Of a stretch of DNA of 64,000 nt, positions 50,082 to 59,500 are shown piece by piece. Source of the DNA: GCA-016699445 sp964555055 (GTDB taxonomy: Bacteria > UBA10199 > JACPAL01 > GCA-016699445); the NCBI GenBank assembly GCA_964555055.1, contig CAZKQW010000012.1, forward strand, positions 9,705-73,704. Reading direction: 5' to 3'. The position numbers and the translations under genes were made by a program. Under the pieces are notes generated by a model, which saw nothing but the letters and a program-made list of their open reading frames with translations, searched no databases and was not told the origin of the DNA. Each line of letters begins with the position of its first letter. The first letter of the stretch is position 1.

Positions 50082-52718
50082 TTAATAAGTAAGTGTGACT
50101 CCAGCTCCCAATCCCATGTCGCTGTCGTAATGTGTGGAAAGAGAAAAATATTTCGTTACGATATAGCGAAATCCCGCCATGTATTCTTTGTCGGTATTGA
50201 GCATGAAATTAAAGCGCAGACGTCTTGTGATCGGAATATCTTCCCGACCTAACTGAAAACGAAATTTCCCGTCTGAATCCACGCGCATGTCCGCGTTTAG
50301 GAGTAAGGGTAAGGTGTATTGGAGGCCGACGACAGCGGCTTTACGGTCGTCTTTATTGCTGCTTTGCCCAAACCAGGTCTTGCTCTCGTCGCCGAAAATG
50401 TTCTTAGGGCCGCCTTCCATTTTGTAATGAACGTCGAACCCCACATAGGGATACCACCATTGCATGCGTCCCAAATAGCGTCCGACGATCGTTTCGCTCT
50501 CGTAACCATGCATATCATGAAAGCCTAAATGCCACAGGGTGCTCGCCTTCCATCGCGTGTTGGCTATCATGGCTTCGCCGTCGCTCCCGTTGCTCTCCAA
50601 GCCGATTCTGGCCATCGTATGGAACATCCTATCGTCCTTGAATAACTGGCGTTGTGCTTTCTTGGGGTCGGGGATCTCCGGATTGGGCGGCGAATTTTCG
50701 TAATGGAAGATGCGTCCCATGCCGCTCATCATGTGATAGAGGATATGGCAGTGGAAAAACCAGTCGCCGCTTTCACTGGCGGCAAATTCGATCACGTCTG
50801 TTTCCATCGGCATGATGTCGATGATATTTTTCATCGGCGCATATTCGCCTTGCCCGTTGAGTAGCCTGAAATCATGTCCATGCAGATGCATCGGGTGGCG
50901 CATCATGCTGTTGTTGAAAAGAGTAATTCTTACATTTTCACCTTTTTTAATTAAGATTTTATCCGATTCGGAGACCGTTTTATTGTCCATTGTCCACACA
51001 TAGCGATTCATATTGCCCGTTAATTCGAACTTTAATTCTTTGACCGGACCTTTGGGCAGAGTGGTTTTTTTGGGGGCACGCAGCATTCCATAATTCAATG
51101 TCACAATGTCAGGTGTTTCACTTTCCATGTTCATCCCGGGCATATTCATACCCTGCATACCCGACATCTTATGATTGGACATTTTCATCTCATGGCCTTG
51201 CATAGGCATGGGACCTTTTTTATTCTTTGAGTTTTCCTCACCCGTGACTTCTGGATACATGACCGTATTCATATCCATTTCCTGATTGGCCATTTTCATA
51301 CCCTTCATTTCCTTCATGTTACCGTGCATATCCATCATGTCGTTCATCATTTTCATTCCAGAAAAATACTTAAGCTTAGGGAACTTTGCTGCGGACACTT
51401 TTTCCCCGCGGCCCAACCAAAGAGAGGCTGATTTTGTGCGGTCTTCCGGCGTGACTAAAAATTCATAACTCTTATTTTCAGGAATTTTAACAACGACATC
51501 GTACGTTTCAGACACGGCTATCAGTAATCGATCCACTTCCACCGGCTCGACGTCATTGCCATCGGTGGCCACGACAATCATTTTACCGCCGGCGTAGGTC
51601 AGCCAAAAATAATCCGAGGCTCCCGCATTGGCGATTCGCAACCTGACCCTATCTCCCGCCTTAAATTGTGGCTGTTCGCTTTGGTTTTCACCGTTGATCA
51701 GGAACGTATCGTAATACACGTCGCTGACATCCATCGCATTCATGCGTTTCCACTCATTGGTAAGTTTCGTCTTGAAATGACCTTTTTTAATGGCCTCTCC
51801 ATAGCTTTGAGTACTTCCTTTTTTGATGGCAAACCAATCGGTACCCGTGTGAAGGCTGCGCTCCACTTCTTTGGGATTCATGTCTGTCCATTCACTGAGG
51901 ACAATGGATAGTGTAGGGATGTCCCATTCTTTTCGCTTATTCATGATGAAAGCACCATACATACCGATTTGTTCCTGAAGCCCTGTATGGCTGTGATACC
52001 AATGAGTCCCATGCTGAATAATGGGAAACTTATACACATGGGTCGTATGTGGTTTGATCGGCATTTGCGTTAGATTCGGGACGCCGTCGTATTGGTTAGG
52101 TAAAAAGAGGCCATGCCAATGCAAAGACGTCTCTTCATTTAAGTCATTGTGGACGTATATTTCGGCGGTGTCGCCTTCGGTAAACGTCAAGGTGGGCATC
52201 GGAATGGTCCCGTTGACGGCAATGGCTCGTTTTGTTTTCCCAGAAAAATTCACTTTCGTTTCGGCAATATGTAAATCGTAGCGGACGACACGCGGGGGTG
52301 TGTTGTTCACAATGGTTTTGAGGGGACCCAGCTTTACTTTGGGCATTTTCATGTTGCCCATGTTATGCATGGAACTGTTTCCCTCCATTTTCATCCCGCC
52401 CATATCATCCATAGGCTGCATGCTGTGCTTCATGGGCGTTTGCACTTCATCGTGTTTTTGATGGGAGGGCCCTGAATCAGCCTTCGGCTTTTCCTCAATT
52501 AGTTTCATGCCGCATTTTGGACAATTCCCCGGCTTGTCCGAATGGATTTCAGGGTGCATCACACAGGTGTAAGTCGTAGACTGTTCTTGTTTTGGTTTTT
52601 CTTTTATTTGCATGTTCATACCCTTCATATTCATGTCTTTCATATCCTGTGCAGACACGAATGAAGAGAGGGTCAGACTAAATACAAATAAGAATAGATA
52701 AAAAATTCCTGATTTCAT
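50082..52718 (-). CDS. Multicopper oxidase CopA fused to a CopB-like outer-membrane barrel
   Basis: An 878-residue secreted protein. A signal peptide is followed by a heavy-metal binding motif (YTCVMHPEIHSDKPGNCPKC), then a three-domain laccase with the copper motifs HWHG, HWYHSH, HPMHLHGH and HCHILYHMMSGM. A Met-rich segment (residues ~430-530; GMKMMNDMMDMHGNMKEMKG) resembles the CopA/CueO Met-rich loop that holds Cu(I). The last ~180 residues are rich in alternating strands (RWWYPYVGFDV type, AAVVGLQYTLPLLLNADMRV) and end in an aromatic Tyr, as CopB-type outer-membrane barrels do. The fusion would tether the oxidase to the outer membrane. Confidence 0.85.
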   Translation of the reverse strand: MKSGIFYLFLFVFSLTLSSFVSAQDMKDMNMKGMNMQIKEKPKQEQSTTYTCVMHPEIHSDKPGNCPKCGMKLIEEKPKADSGPSHQKHDEVQTPMKHSMQPMDDMGGMKMEGNSSMHNMGNMKMPKVKLGPLKTIVNNTPPRVVRYDLHIAETKVNFSGKTKRAIAVNGTIPMPTLTFTEGDTAEIYVHNDLNEETSLHWHGLFLPNQYDGVPNLTQMPIKPHTTHVYKFPIIQHGTHWYHSHTGLQEQIGMYGAFIMNKRKEWDIPTLSIVLSEWTDMNPKEVERSLHTGTDWFAIKKGSTQSYGEAIKKGHFKTKLTNEWKRMNAMDVSDVYYDTFLINGENQSEQPQFKAGDRVRLRIANAGASDYFWLTYAGGKMIVVATDGNDVEPVEVDRLLIAVSETYDVVVKIPENKSYEFLVTPEDRTKSASLWLGRGEKVSAAKFPKLKYFSGMKMMNDMMDMHGNMKEMKGMKMANQEMDMNTVMYPEVTGEENSKNKKGPMPMQGHEMKMSNHKMSGMQGMNMPGMNMESETPDIVTLNYGMLRAPKKTTLPKGPVKELKFELTGNMNRYVWTMDNKTVSESDKILIKKGENVRITLFNNSMMRHPMHLHGHDFRLLNGQGEYAPMKNIIDIMPMETDVIEFAASESGDWFFHCHILYHMMSGMGRIFHYENSPPNPEIPDPKKAQRQLFKDDRMFHTMARIGLESNGSDGEAMIANTRWKASTLWHLGFHDMHGYESETIVGRYLGRMQWWYPYVGFDVHYKMEGGPKNIFGDESKTWFGQSSNKDDRKAAVVGLQYTLPLLLNADMRVDSDGKFRFQLGREDIPITRRLRFNFMLNTDKEYMAGFRYIVTKYFSLSTHYDSDMGLGAGVTLTY

Positions 52719-52782
52719 GCAGGCTCCTAGGCTAAAGATAAAAAAAGAAAAAAGGGGGACTATGACCTTGAGGAGTGAAGGT

Positions 52783-53199
52783 TTAAATCAGGAAGGTACT
52801 TTTTTGTAGGTAAAGCCGGGATGACTCAGGAGGCGATAAATCATGAAAACTATTGAGTGGGATAGCAATGGTAAGATCAGGAAGAAAATATGAAAAAGAG
52901 GAATGAGTAATCGCTAGGTGTTTGTAAAAATCTATGGAAACCGCTTCTACTTTTGAAAGAACAGCACTTTCATCTTGTTGAATGCAGGAGCAGTTATCAT
53001 GAGATTGAGAAGGATTTTTCGTGCCATCGGCATCGTCATGGTGATGATGAGAAGTGGCCTGAGAAGCAGAAGGAGCAGAAGCCTCGGAATGACAATGTTC
53101 CGACTTTTGATTTAGGTTGTCATGATGACAAAGACACAACGCCACTGAAGCGTGAAGAACGACGAATGCAGCGAGCAGCGATGTCAGGACCTTTTTCAT
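52783..53199 (-). CDS. Small secreted His/Cys-rich protein before the copper operon
   Basis: A 138-residue protein with a signal peptide (VLTSLLAAFVVLHASVALCL) and three metal-ligand clusters: CLCHHDNLNQKSEHCH, SHHHHDDADG and HDNCSCIQQ. The C-terminus (HDLSPPESSRLYLQKSTF) resembles the PP-ending of the protein at 34560. Periplasmic copper buffer or sensor is likely. It lies 64 bases before the multicopper oxidase gene and 69 bases after the anti-sigma-like gene. Confidence 0.6.
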   Translation of the reverse strand: MKKVLTSLLAAFVVLHASVALCLCHHDNLNQKSEHCHSEASAPSASQATSHHHHDDADGTKNPSQSHDNCSCIQQDESAVLSKVEAVSIDFYKHLAITHSSFSYFLPDLTIAIPLNSFHDLSPPESSRLYLQKSTFLI

Positions 53200-53268
53200 C
53201 TCTTAAATGCCTATAAAATATAAATATGTTTGTCCACGCAACAATAGTGTCCCTTAAGAAGTAAGACA

Positions 53269-53802
53269 TTATGATGTCCAAGCACGTCGGAGATAATAGC
53301 TCGATTCAACCGATAAGATGCCCCCAATAAAGGTCCCTAATAACCACAAGATAGTGATTGTTGCGACAAGCTCCGCGCCAAAAAAATAAAAGGCCGTGAG
53401 AGACACCAGACTGAACACACACGTTTGAAGCCATTCATGACGCTTAATGGATTCGAGCTCCTCCAGGGTCAGAAACAGATTCGAAAAAACATAGGTCGAG
53501 CCCATGAAGAAGACCCCGCAGAGAGCCATGCAAAGCTCATGACTTCCCAATTTCATGAACCAGCTTGTAAGTGAGAAGTTTGTCCCGAAGGGATTGAGCC
53601 CGAATTGATTACAGACGCTCAAGGATAGGAAACCAAAAAACAGGTGGATGATTCCAACTTTGCCGAACACAAGCCAAGGATTTGGGAAAAGTCGATTTTT
53701 TACTTTTGCGAAAAGCGTGTCCGGAACATCGACCGGATACACATCAGTGCTCAGAAATTCCTCGAACTCTTTTTGCCAATTTTGCTTATCCTGGTTGATC
53801 AT
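53269..53802 (-). CDS. Putative membrane anti-sigma factor
   Basis: A 177-residue protein with an N-terminal soluble domain of ~35 residues and four membrane helices (FGKVGIIHLFFGFLSLSVC; ELCMALCGVFFMGSTYVFS; QTCVFSLVSLTAFYFFGAEL; TITILWLLGTFIGGILSVE). The gene starts two bases after the ECF sigma stop, the standard layout for a sigma/anti-sigma pair. There is no recognised zinc anti-sigma motif (HxxxCxxC) in the soluble part. The membrane Cys residues could respond to metal or redox, which is inference. Confidence 0.65.
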   Translation of the reverse strand: MINQDKQNWQKEFEEFLSTDVYPVDVPDTLFAKVKNRLFPNPWLVFGKVGIIHLFFGFLSLSVCNQFGLNPFGTNFSLTSWFMKLGSHELCMALCGVFFMGSTYVFSNLFLTLEELESIKRHEWLQTCVFSLVSLTAFYFFGAELVATITILWLLGTFIGGILSVESSYYLRRAWTS

Positions 53803-53804
53803 AT

Positions 53805-54404
53805 TTAATCTTTTTTTGATTTCATCACTTCCCGAAGCCTTTTTAATCCACGACTCACCAATTGCCTGGCGTTTTGCGGTGATGTCCCTAACCTCAAAGC
53901 AATGTCCTCGAAAGTGGCATCCTCATAAACTTTCATGGAGACGGCCGTTTTTTGGTGAGGAAGTAACTGTTCGATCAATTCGTCATTATTTGAAGGTCCA
54001 AACGCGGGCTCTATTGCAGGAACAAGCCTTTCGAGGAGAATATGATCCGTTGGTTCTTCCTGTTTCTTCTTAAGAGAATCGAGCCAAACGCTGCGCGCGA
54101 TGGAAAAGAGCCATGGCGCAAATGGCAGAGTCGGGACATATTGTATCCGAGACCGATGGAGCTTCAAAAAAACATCTTGGGTGAGATCTTGGGCCAGTTG
54201 GAGGCTCGATAGCTTTTTTGCCAGGAATCCCAAAACGCGACCCGAATGGCGTTGGAATAGGAGCGAAAAGGCCATTTCATTAGTTTCTTCTTTATAATGT
54301 CTCATGAGTTCTTCATCCGATTGCGATTGCGCCTTTGAAGCGAAATCAGGCTTCTCGGTCCTCTCTTCATGAGTAATACGACGCAAGTCTGCTTTTTGTG
54401 ACAT
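53805..54404 (-). CDS. ECF-type RNA polymerase sigma factor
   Basis: A 199-residue sigma-70 family factor with region 2 (MAFSLLFQRHSGRVLGFLAK ... AQDLTQDVFLKLHR) and region 4 (TFEDIALRLGTSPQNARQLV), and no region 3. It is presumably controlled by the downstream membrane protein. It lies between the copper oxidase operon on its own strand and the divergent third pump, so it may activate either or both. The divergent spacer 54405-54492 must hold its promoter. Confidence 0.9.
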   Translation of the reverse strand: MSQKADLRRITHEERTEKPDFASKAQSQSDEELMRHYKEETNEMAFSLLFQRHSGRVLGFLAKKLSSLQLAQDLTQDVFLKLHRSRIQYVPTLPFAPWLFSIARSVWLDSLKKKQEEPTDHILLERLVPAIEPAFGPSNNDELIEQLLPHQKTAVSMKVYEDATFEDIALRLGTSPQNARQLVSRGLKRLREVMKSKKD

Positions 54405-54492
54405 GGGTGGCGATTCATTAACAAAAAAAGTGGTGAATTAATATAAATGTTTGCTTTGTCACAATTTCAACGGATCTGTCGTATTAACTATT

Positions 54493-55689
54493 ATGAATTG
54501 GAAAACCGGGACCTTTTTGACCCTTACAATTGCTTTTTTGATTTTCCTTCCGGGGTGGACAGAAGCGAGACAAAAGCTGTCTTTGGATGAATTCCTTGAT
54601 TTTGTTCATACAGAAAGCCCCGATCTCTCCATTGAATCCGCCAATGTGGCGGCTTTCAAAGCCCGCTCCTCGGGGATCCGCATTCCACCGGGCATGGTGG
54701 GATTCATGCAAATGCAAAGCGGTGGGGATACCGCCAAGGGCCTTGAAGTCGCTCAAGAGATTCCTTTCCCCACAAAAATAGCCCAAGACAAGAAAAGCAG
54801 GCGGCTTGAATACGAAGCCCAGAAAAAAATGAGTGCTATCCAAGAGGTGACGGTATCGGCCAAAGCCCGCGTCGCTTATATTGAATTTTGGGCGGCTTCC
54901 ACCCGCTTGGCTATTTTAAAAGAAAAACATGACTGGCTTCATCACCACGCGAAGCTCAATAGAACACTCACAATTTCCGATAACGCCGCTCAAATCCACC
55001 TTTTGGGTATTGAATCCGAGGCAGACCTTCTTGAAAATGACATTTTATCAGAGGAAGCCTACTTTGTTGAAGCCCGCAATGCGCTCAACAGTTTCGCTCC
55101 ATCGCTAAAAGGTCAAGACTTCATCGTAATGGAGCCTGTCCTTGAGAAGGCTAAGGCGGGAGAATCACAAAATCCACTCGTCGCTTGGAAGGAGGAAGAA
55201 CTAAAGGCCAAAAAAGCCCGCGTGGCGTTGGCCAAGCAATCCTACCTCCCCGATCTTTATGTCCGTTTCCGAGCTTATGAAGGAATGCCTACAGTTCAAG
55301 CCAATCAAGAATTGATGGTCGGCGTCACGGTCCCTTTTCTTAACTTCTGGCAACCCAGGGCCGAGGTCAAGGAAGCTTCCGCCCAAAAGGCCAAGGCTTA
55401 TGCGGAACTGGAAAAAGTAAAAGTTGAATCGGATTCTAGACTTTCTGCTCTTCTTAAAAAATCAGAGGCGATGAAAAGCCAAATTTCCGTCTTGAAAAAT
55501 AAACTCATCCCACGTGCCGCTCGTAGGGCCGAACTCGTAAAAAATATCTCTCAAAGGACTATGGAAGGCTTGGATGAACATAAAACGGTGATGTTGGATT
55601 ATCTCGACCTCAAACTTAAGAGCATCGATCTGCGGCTCGCTTATGAAAAAAACTTTCAAGAAATACGTCAACTGACGGGAAACCCATAA
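54493..55689 (+). CDS. TolC-family outer-membrane channel of the third RND pump
   Basis: About 398 residues from ATG 54493 (signal MNWKTGTFLTLTIAFLIFLP); an in-frame start 42 bases upstream would precede the signal peptide awkwardly. OEP-type coiled-coil repeats are visible (SIESANVAAFKARSSGIRIP; GVTVPFLNFWQPRAEVKEAS). No Shine-Dalgarno is obvious. It is divergent from the ECF sigma gene and is followed after 10 bases by the adaptor gene. Confidence 0.82.
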   Translation: MNWKTGTFLTLTIAFLIFLPGWTEARQKLSLDEFLDFVHTESPDLSIESANVAAFKARSSGIRIPPGMVGFMQMQSGGDTAKGLEVAQEIPFPTKIAQDKKSRRLEYEAQKKMSAIQEVTVSAKARVAYIEFWAASTRLAILKEKHDWLHHHAKLNRTLTISDNAAQIHLLGIESEADLLENDILSEEAYFVEARNALNSFAPSLKGQDFIVMEPVLEKAKAGESQNPLVAWKEEELKAKKARVALAKQSYLPDLYVRFRAYEGMPTVQANQELMVGVTVPFLNFWQPRAEVKEASAQKAKAYAELEKVKVESDSRLSALLKKSEAMKSQISVLKNKLIPRAARRAELVKNISQRTMEGLDEHKTVMLDYLDLKLKSIDLRLAYEKNFQEIRQLTGNP

Positions 55690-55699
55690 GAGGCATGAT

Positions 55700-56572
55700 A
55701 TGAAATACAGAAACTATATGGTTTTAATGCTCCCAGCGGTCCTCATTTTCACTGTGTTGGTAAATGGGTGTCAAAAAAAAGAAAGTCCGCCGCAGAACTC
55801 TCAGGGCTCCACCACTCAATCTAGCGTTCATGAGGATCCCGACGGCTATTGGACCTGCCCCATGCATCCGCAAGTACACCAACACGAAAAAGGAAAATGC
55901 CCAATTTGCGGCATGGACCTCGTGCATATGGAAGCCAAAAAAAAGACCGAAGGAAGTTCTCGGGATATGGAGAATAGGCCCCAAAACGAAATATCTGTAA
56001 GCGATAGCCAGCTTCGCTTAGCTTCTGTCGGCCGCTATACGGTCTCCCGGAAAGACATGTTCGTTAGTCTTCCTGTTTCCGGGAGCATTCTTTCTTCCGG
56101 TGAGGTTGTCCTTCAAATTTACGAATCGGATTTAGGTCTAGTGAAGGTCGGCAGTGAGTTTTCTGGAGCGGCAAGTTCCGCTCCTCACGAGTCTTTAAAA
56201 GGAAAAATCAAGGCCATTGATAATTTGGGGGATCCTACCACTCGAACTTTACGAGCGTTGGGCACTTTGGACTCAGGGCTTCAAAGAATATCCGTCGATG
56301 GTGGATTTCATGGTGCCATTACATCACAAATTAAGAATCAGATCATAATCCCCGAAGATTCCGTCTTTCATGCGGGGACTCGCAATTTGGTTTATCTCAT
56401 TTCGTCCGACAATCAGATCAGCCCAAAAAAAGTCGTCATAGGAGCAAAAGGATCAAACGAATATCAGGTCTTCTCGGGACTCGATGAAGGCGATGTCATC
56501 TCCACCGGACCGAATTTTCTATTGGATTCGGAATCCAAAATAAGAGGCGGAAATGATCAAGCGCATCATTGA
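55700..56572 (+). CDS. CusB-like adaptor with heavy-metal binding domain, shortened
   Basis: A 290-residue lipoprotein-type protein (lipobox TVLVNGC). Next comes a heavy-metal binding domain (WTCPMHPQVHQHEKGKCPIC), then a membrane-fusion-like part with beta domains (VLQIYESDLGLVKVGSEFSG; IIPEDSVFHAGTRNLVYLIS). It is ~100 residues shorter than CusB, and no alpha-hairpin that would contact TolC is evident. Its last 20 bases overlap the start of the pump gene, so they are coupled. It probably passes Cu(I)/Ag(I) to the pump. Confidence 0.78.
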   Translation: MKYRNYMVLMLPAVLIFTVLVNGCQKKESPPQNSQGSTTQSSVHEDPDGYWTCPMHPQVHQHEKGKCPICGMDLVHMEAKKKTEGSSRDMENRPQNEISVSDSQLRLASVGRYTVSRKDMFVSLPVSGSILSSGEVVLQIYESDLGLVKVGSEFSGAASSAPHESLKGKIKAIDNLGDPTTRTLRALGTLDSGLQRISVDGGFHGAITSQIKNQIIIPEDSVFHAGTRNLVYLISSDNQISPKKVVIGAKGSNEYQVFSGLDEGDVISTGPNFLLDSESKIRGGNDQAHH

Positions 56573-59500
56573 ATTTTCCGCGACGCATCGCTTACTGGTA
56601 TTCGTTCTAACAGCTGTTCTCATCGTGCTGGGGGCTTATTCGCTCAAACGCATTCCTCTCGACGCCATTCCGGATCTCTCCGATACTCAAGTCATTATTT
56701 ATTCTAAATGGGATCGTTCTCCCGAAATTATCGAAAAACAAGTGACTTACCCCATCGTCGCTTCTCTCTTGGGGGCCCCTAAAATCAAGTCTGTACGGGG
56801 CTTCTCGGACTACGGCTTCTCCTACGTTTACGTCATTTTTGAAGATGGTACCGATCTTTATTGGGCAAGAAGCCGGGTAGTCGAATACCTCAGTCGAATT
56901 TCCGCTCAACTTCCCTCCGGGGTCAAAACAGAATTGGGTCCGGATGCGACGAGCGTGGGTTGGGTATATCAATACGCTCTGACTGATGAATCGGGGAAAA
57001 GAAACGCGGCTGAATTGCGTTCCCTCCAGGATTGGAACCTCCGCTATCAGCTCCAGTCCGTCGCCGGCGTCGCGGAAGTGGCGGGTGTTGGCGGCTTCGT
57101 CAAACAGTTCCAAGTCAAAGTTGACCCCACAAAGCTCGTCCTGTTCCATGTCTCCCTTCCTCAAGTTTTAGAGGCTGTCCGCAATACCAATCAAGAAAGC
57201 GGAGGCCGCGTCATCGAATTCTCGGGTGCGGAGGCGATGGTCCGTTCGGAAGGCCTCGTTTCCACCGTTGAAGAGATCGAAAACGCGGTTGTCATGTATC
57301 CCATGCGCAGCAAGTCCCCGATTCTCGTCAAGCAAGTGGCAGACGTTTCGATCGGCCCGGAGATGAGGCGAGGTGTTACGGATCTGGATGGTAAAGGTGA
57401 CACCGTCGGTGGGATCATTGTCATGAGGCAGGGGGAAGACGCTCCTTCTGTCATTGGAAGAATCAAGGAGAAGCTCGGAGAAATTCAGAAATCTTTGCCT
57501 GAAGGCGTTAAAATCGTCACCGTCTATGATCGTTCCGATCTCATCCATCGGGCAATGGAGACCCTCAGAGGGACTCTGATCGAGGAACTGGTCATCGTCA
57601 GCCTCGTGATCCTGCTTTTTCTATGGCATGTCCCTTCCGCCATTATTCCTATCGTCACGATTCCCATCTCCGTTCTTCTGGCTTTCATCCCTTTGGTACT
57701 ACTCGGTCAGACATCCAACATCATGTCTTTGGCCGGCATCGCGATTTCCATCGGAGTTTTAGTGGATGGAGCGATCGTCGAGGTTGAGAACGCCTACCGT
57801 AAGATCCAACATTGGGATGAAGGAGGTAGAAAAGGCAGTTTTTTCAAGGTACGTTTGGAAGCGTTGACCGAAGTGGGGCCCTCCGTTTTCTTTTCCCTGC
57901 TTGTGATTGCCGTCTCGTTTCTACCCATCTTCACTCTTGTGGATCAGGAAGGTCGCCTCTTCCGGCCGTTGGCACTTTCCAAGAATCTCGCCCTCGCTAT
58001 TGCGGCTATTCTCGCCATTACCTTAGATCCAGCGCTTCGCATGCTCTTTGCGCGTGCCGATCCGTTCAAAGGGAGGGTGCCGTGGCTCAATAAGATGGGA
58101 AATGTTTTGTTAGTCGGGAAATATTATTCCGAGCACAAACATCCTATCAGTAGAAGACTGTTCGCCATTTATGAGCCCGTTTTGCACTGGGTTCTGGAAA
58201 GAAAAAAGTTGGTCTTGTCACTGGCCGCGGTCGCTGTCCTCTCCATCGTTCCGGGCTTTATGATGTTGGGCTCAGAATTCATGCCGACATTACATGAAGG
58301 AAGTTTGCTCTATATGCCAACGGCTTTGCCCGGCATTTCGGTCACGGAAGCCCAGAGAGTGCTGACCGCCCAGGATCAAATCATCAAATCCTTTCCGGAA
58401 GTCCAATCTGTCTTTGGAAAAGCGGGTCGCGCCGATACATCCACGGATATCGCACCCCTTTCGATGATTGAAACGACCATTATTCTGAAACCACCATTGG
58501 AATGGCGTAAAAACGATCGTTGGTATTCGTTCCTGCCTGAGGTGATGAAGTTTCCTTTTCAACGGGTATGGCCGGAAACGATTTCGGAAGAGGACTTGGT
58601 TGCCGAAATGAATGAGAAGTTAAGCTTCATCGGCATGCCCAATATTTGGACCATGCCCATCAAGAACCGTATCGACATGCTGTCGACCGGGATCCGAAGT
58701 CCCATTGGAGTTAAGATTTTTGGGCCCGATCTCCGAACAATCGAAAACATCGGCCGGGATATCGAAAAGAAGCTTATGTCCGTGCCGGGCACCAGAACCA
58801 TCGTCGCCGAGCGCATCGCTAGTGGTTACTTTTTAGACGTGAAGTTCGATCGGAATAAGATCCAATACTACGGTCTTTCCATGAAAGAGGCGCAAGATCA
58901 GGCCATGAGCGCCATCGGAGGAGAGAACGTCTCCACGGCTCTCATCAATCGAGAGCGTTATCCCATTCAGGTACGATTGGCTCCCGACTTTCGCCAGGAT
59001 CAACAAGCCATTAAACGAATCCTGATATCGACGCCGATCGGAGCCCAGATCCCGTTAAGCGAGATTGCAGACGTCCATATGACCGAGGGGGCGTCCATGA
59101 TCCGCGATGAGAACGCTTCCCTGGTCGGCTACGTCTATGTGGATATCGACTCTAAGAGGACGGATATCGGCACTTATGTTTCCAAGGCGAAAAAAGTGAT
59201 TGGAGAACAGATACAGCTTCCGGAAGGCTATACTCTGGCCTGGAGCGGCCAATACGAGAATATGGAGCGGGTGAAGGAGCGATTGAAGCTCGTCATTCCA
59301 CTGACACTGGTCATTATCATTTTACTTTTGCATTTCAATACAGGCTCCTGGATCAAAACCGGGATTGTCCTCTTGGCTGTCCCTTTTTCCTTGATAGGTG
59401 CCGTTTGGCTCCTTGTGGCTCTTGGCTATAACCTTTCCATCGCCGCTTGGGTCGGCATGATCGCCCTTCTGGGACTCGACGCGGAAACAGGCGTTTTCAT

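Noticed and set aside
53200..53268. A shared ECF promoter motif upstream of the genes at 53199, 54404 and 54493
   Set aside because: Only loose A/T-rich similarity could be seen by eye; no consistent -35/-10 pair.
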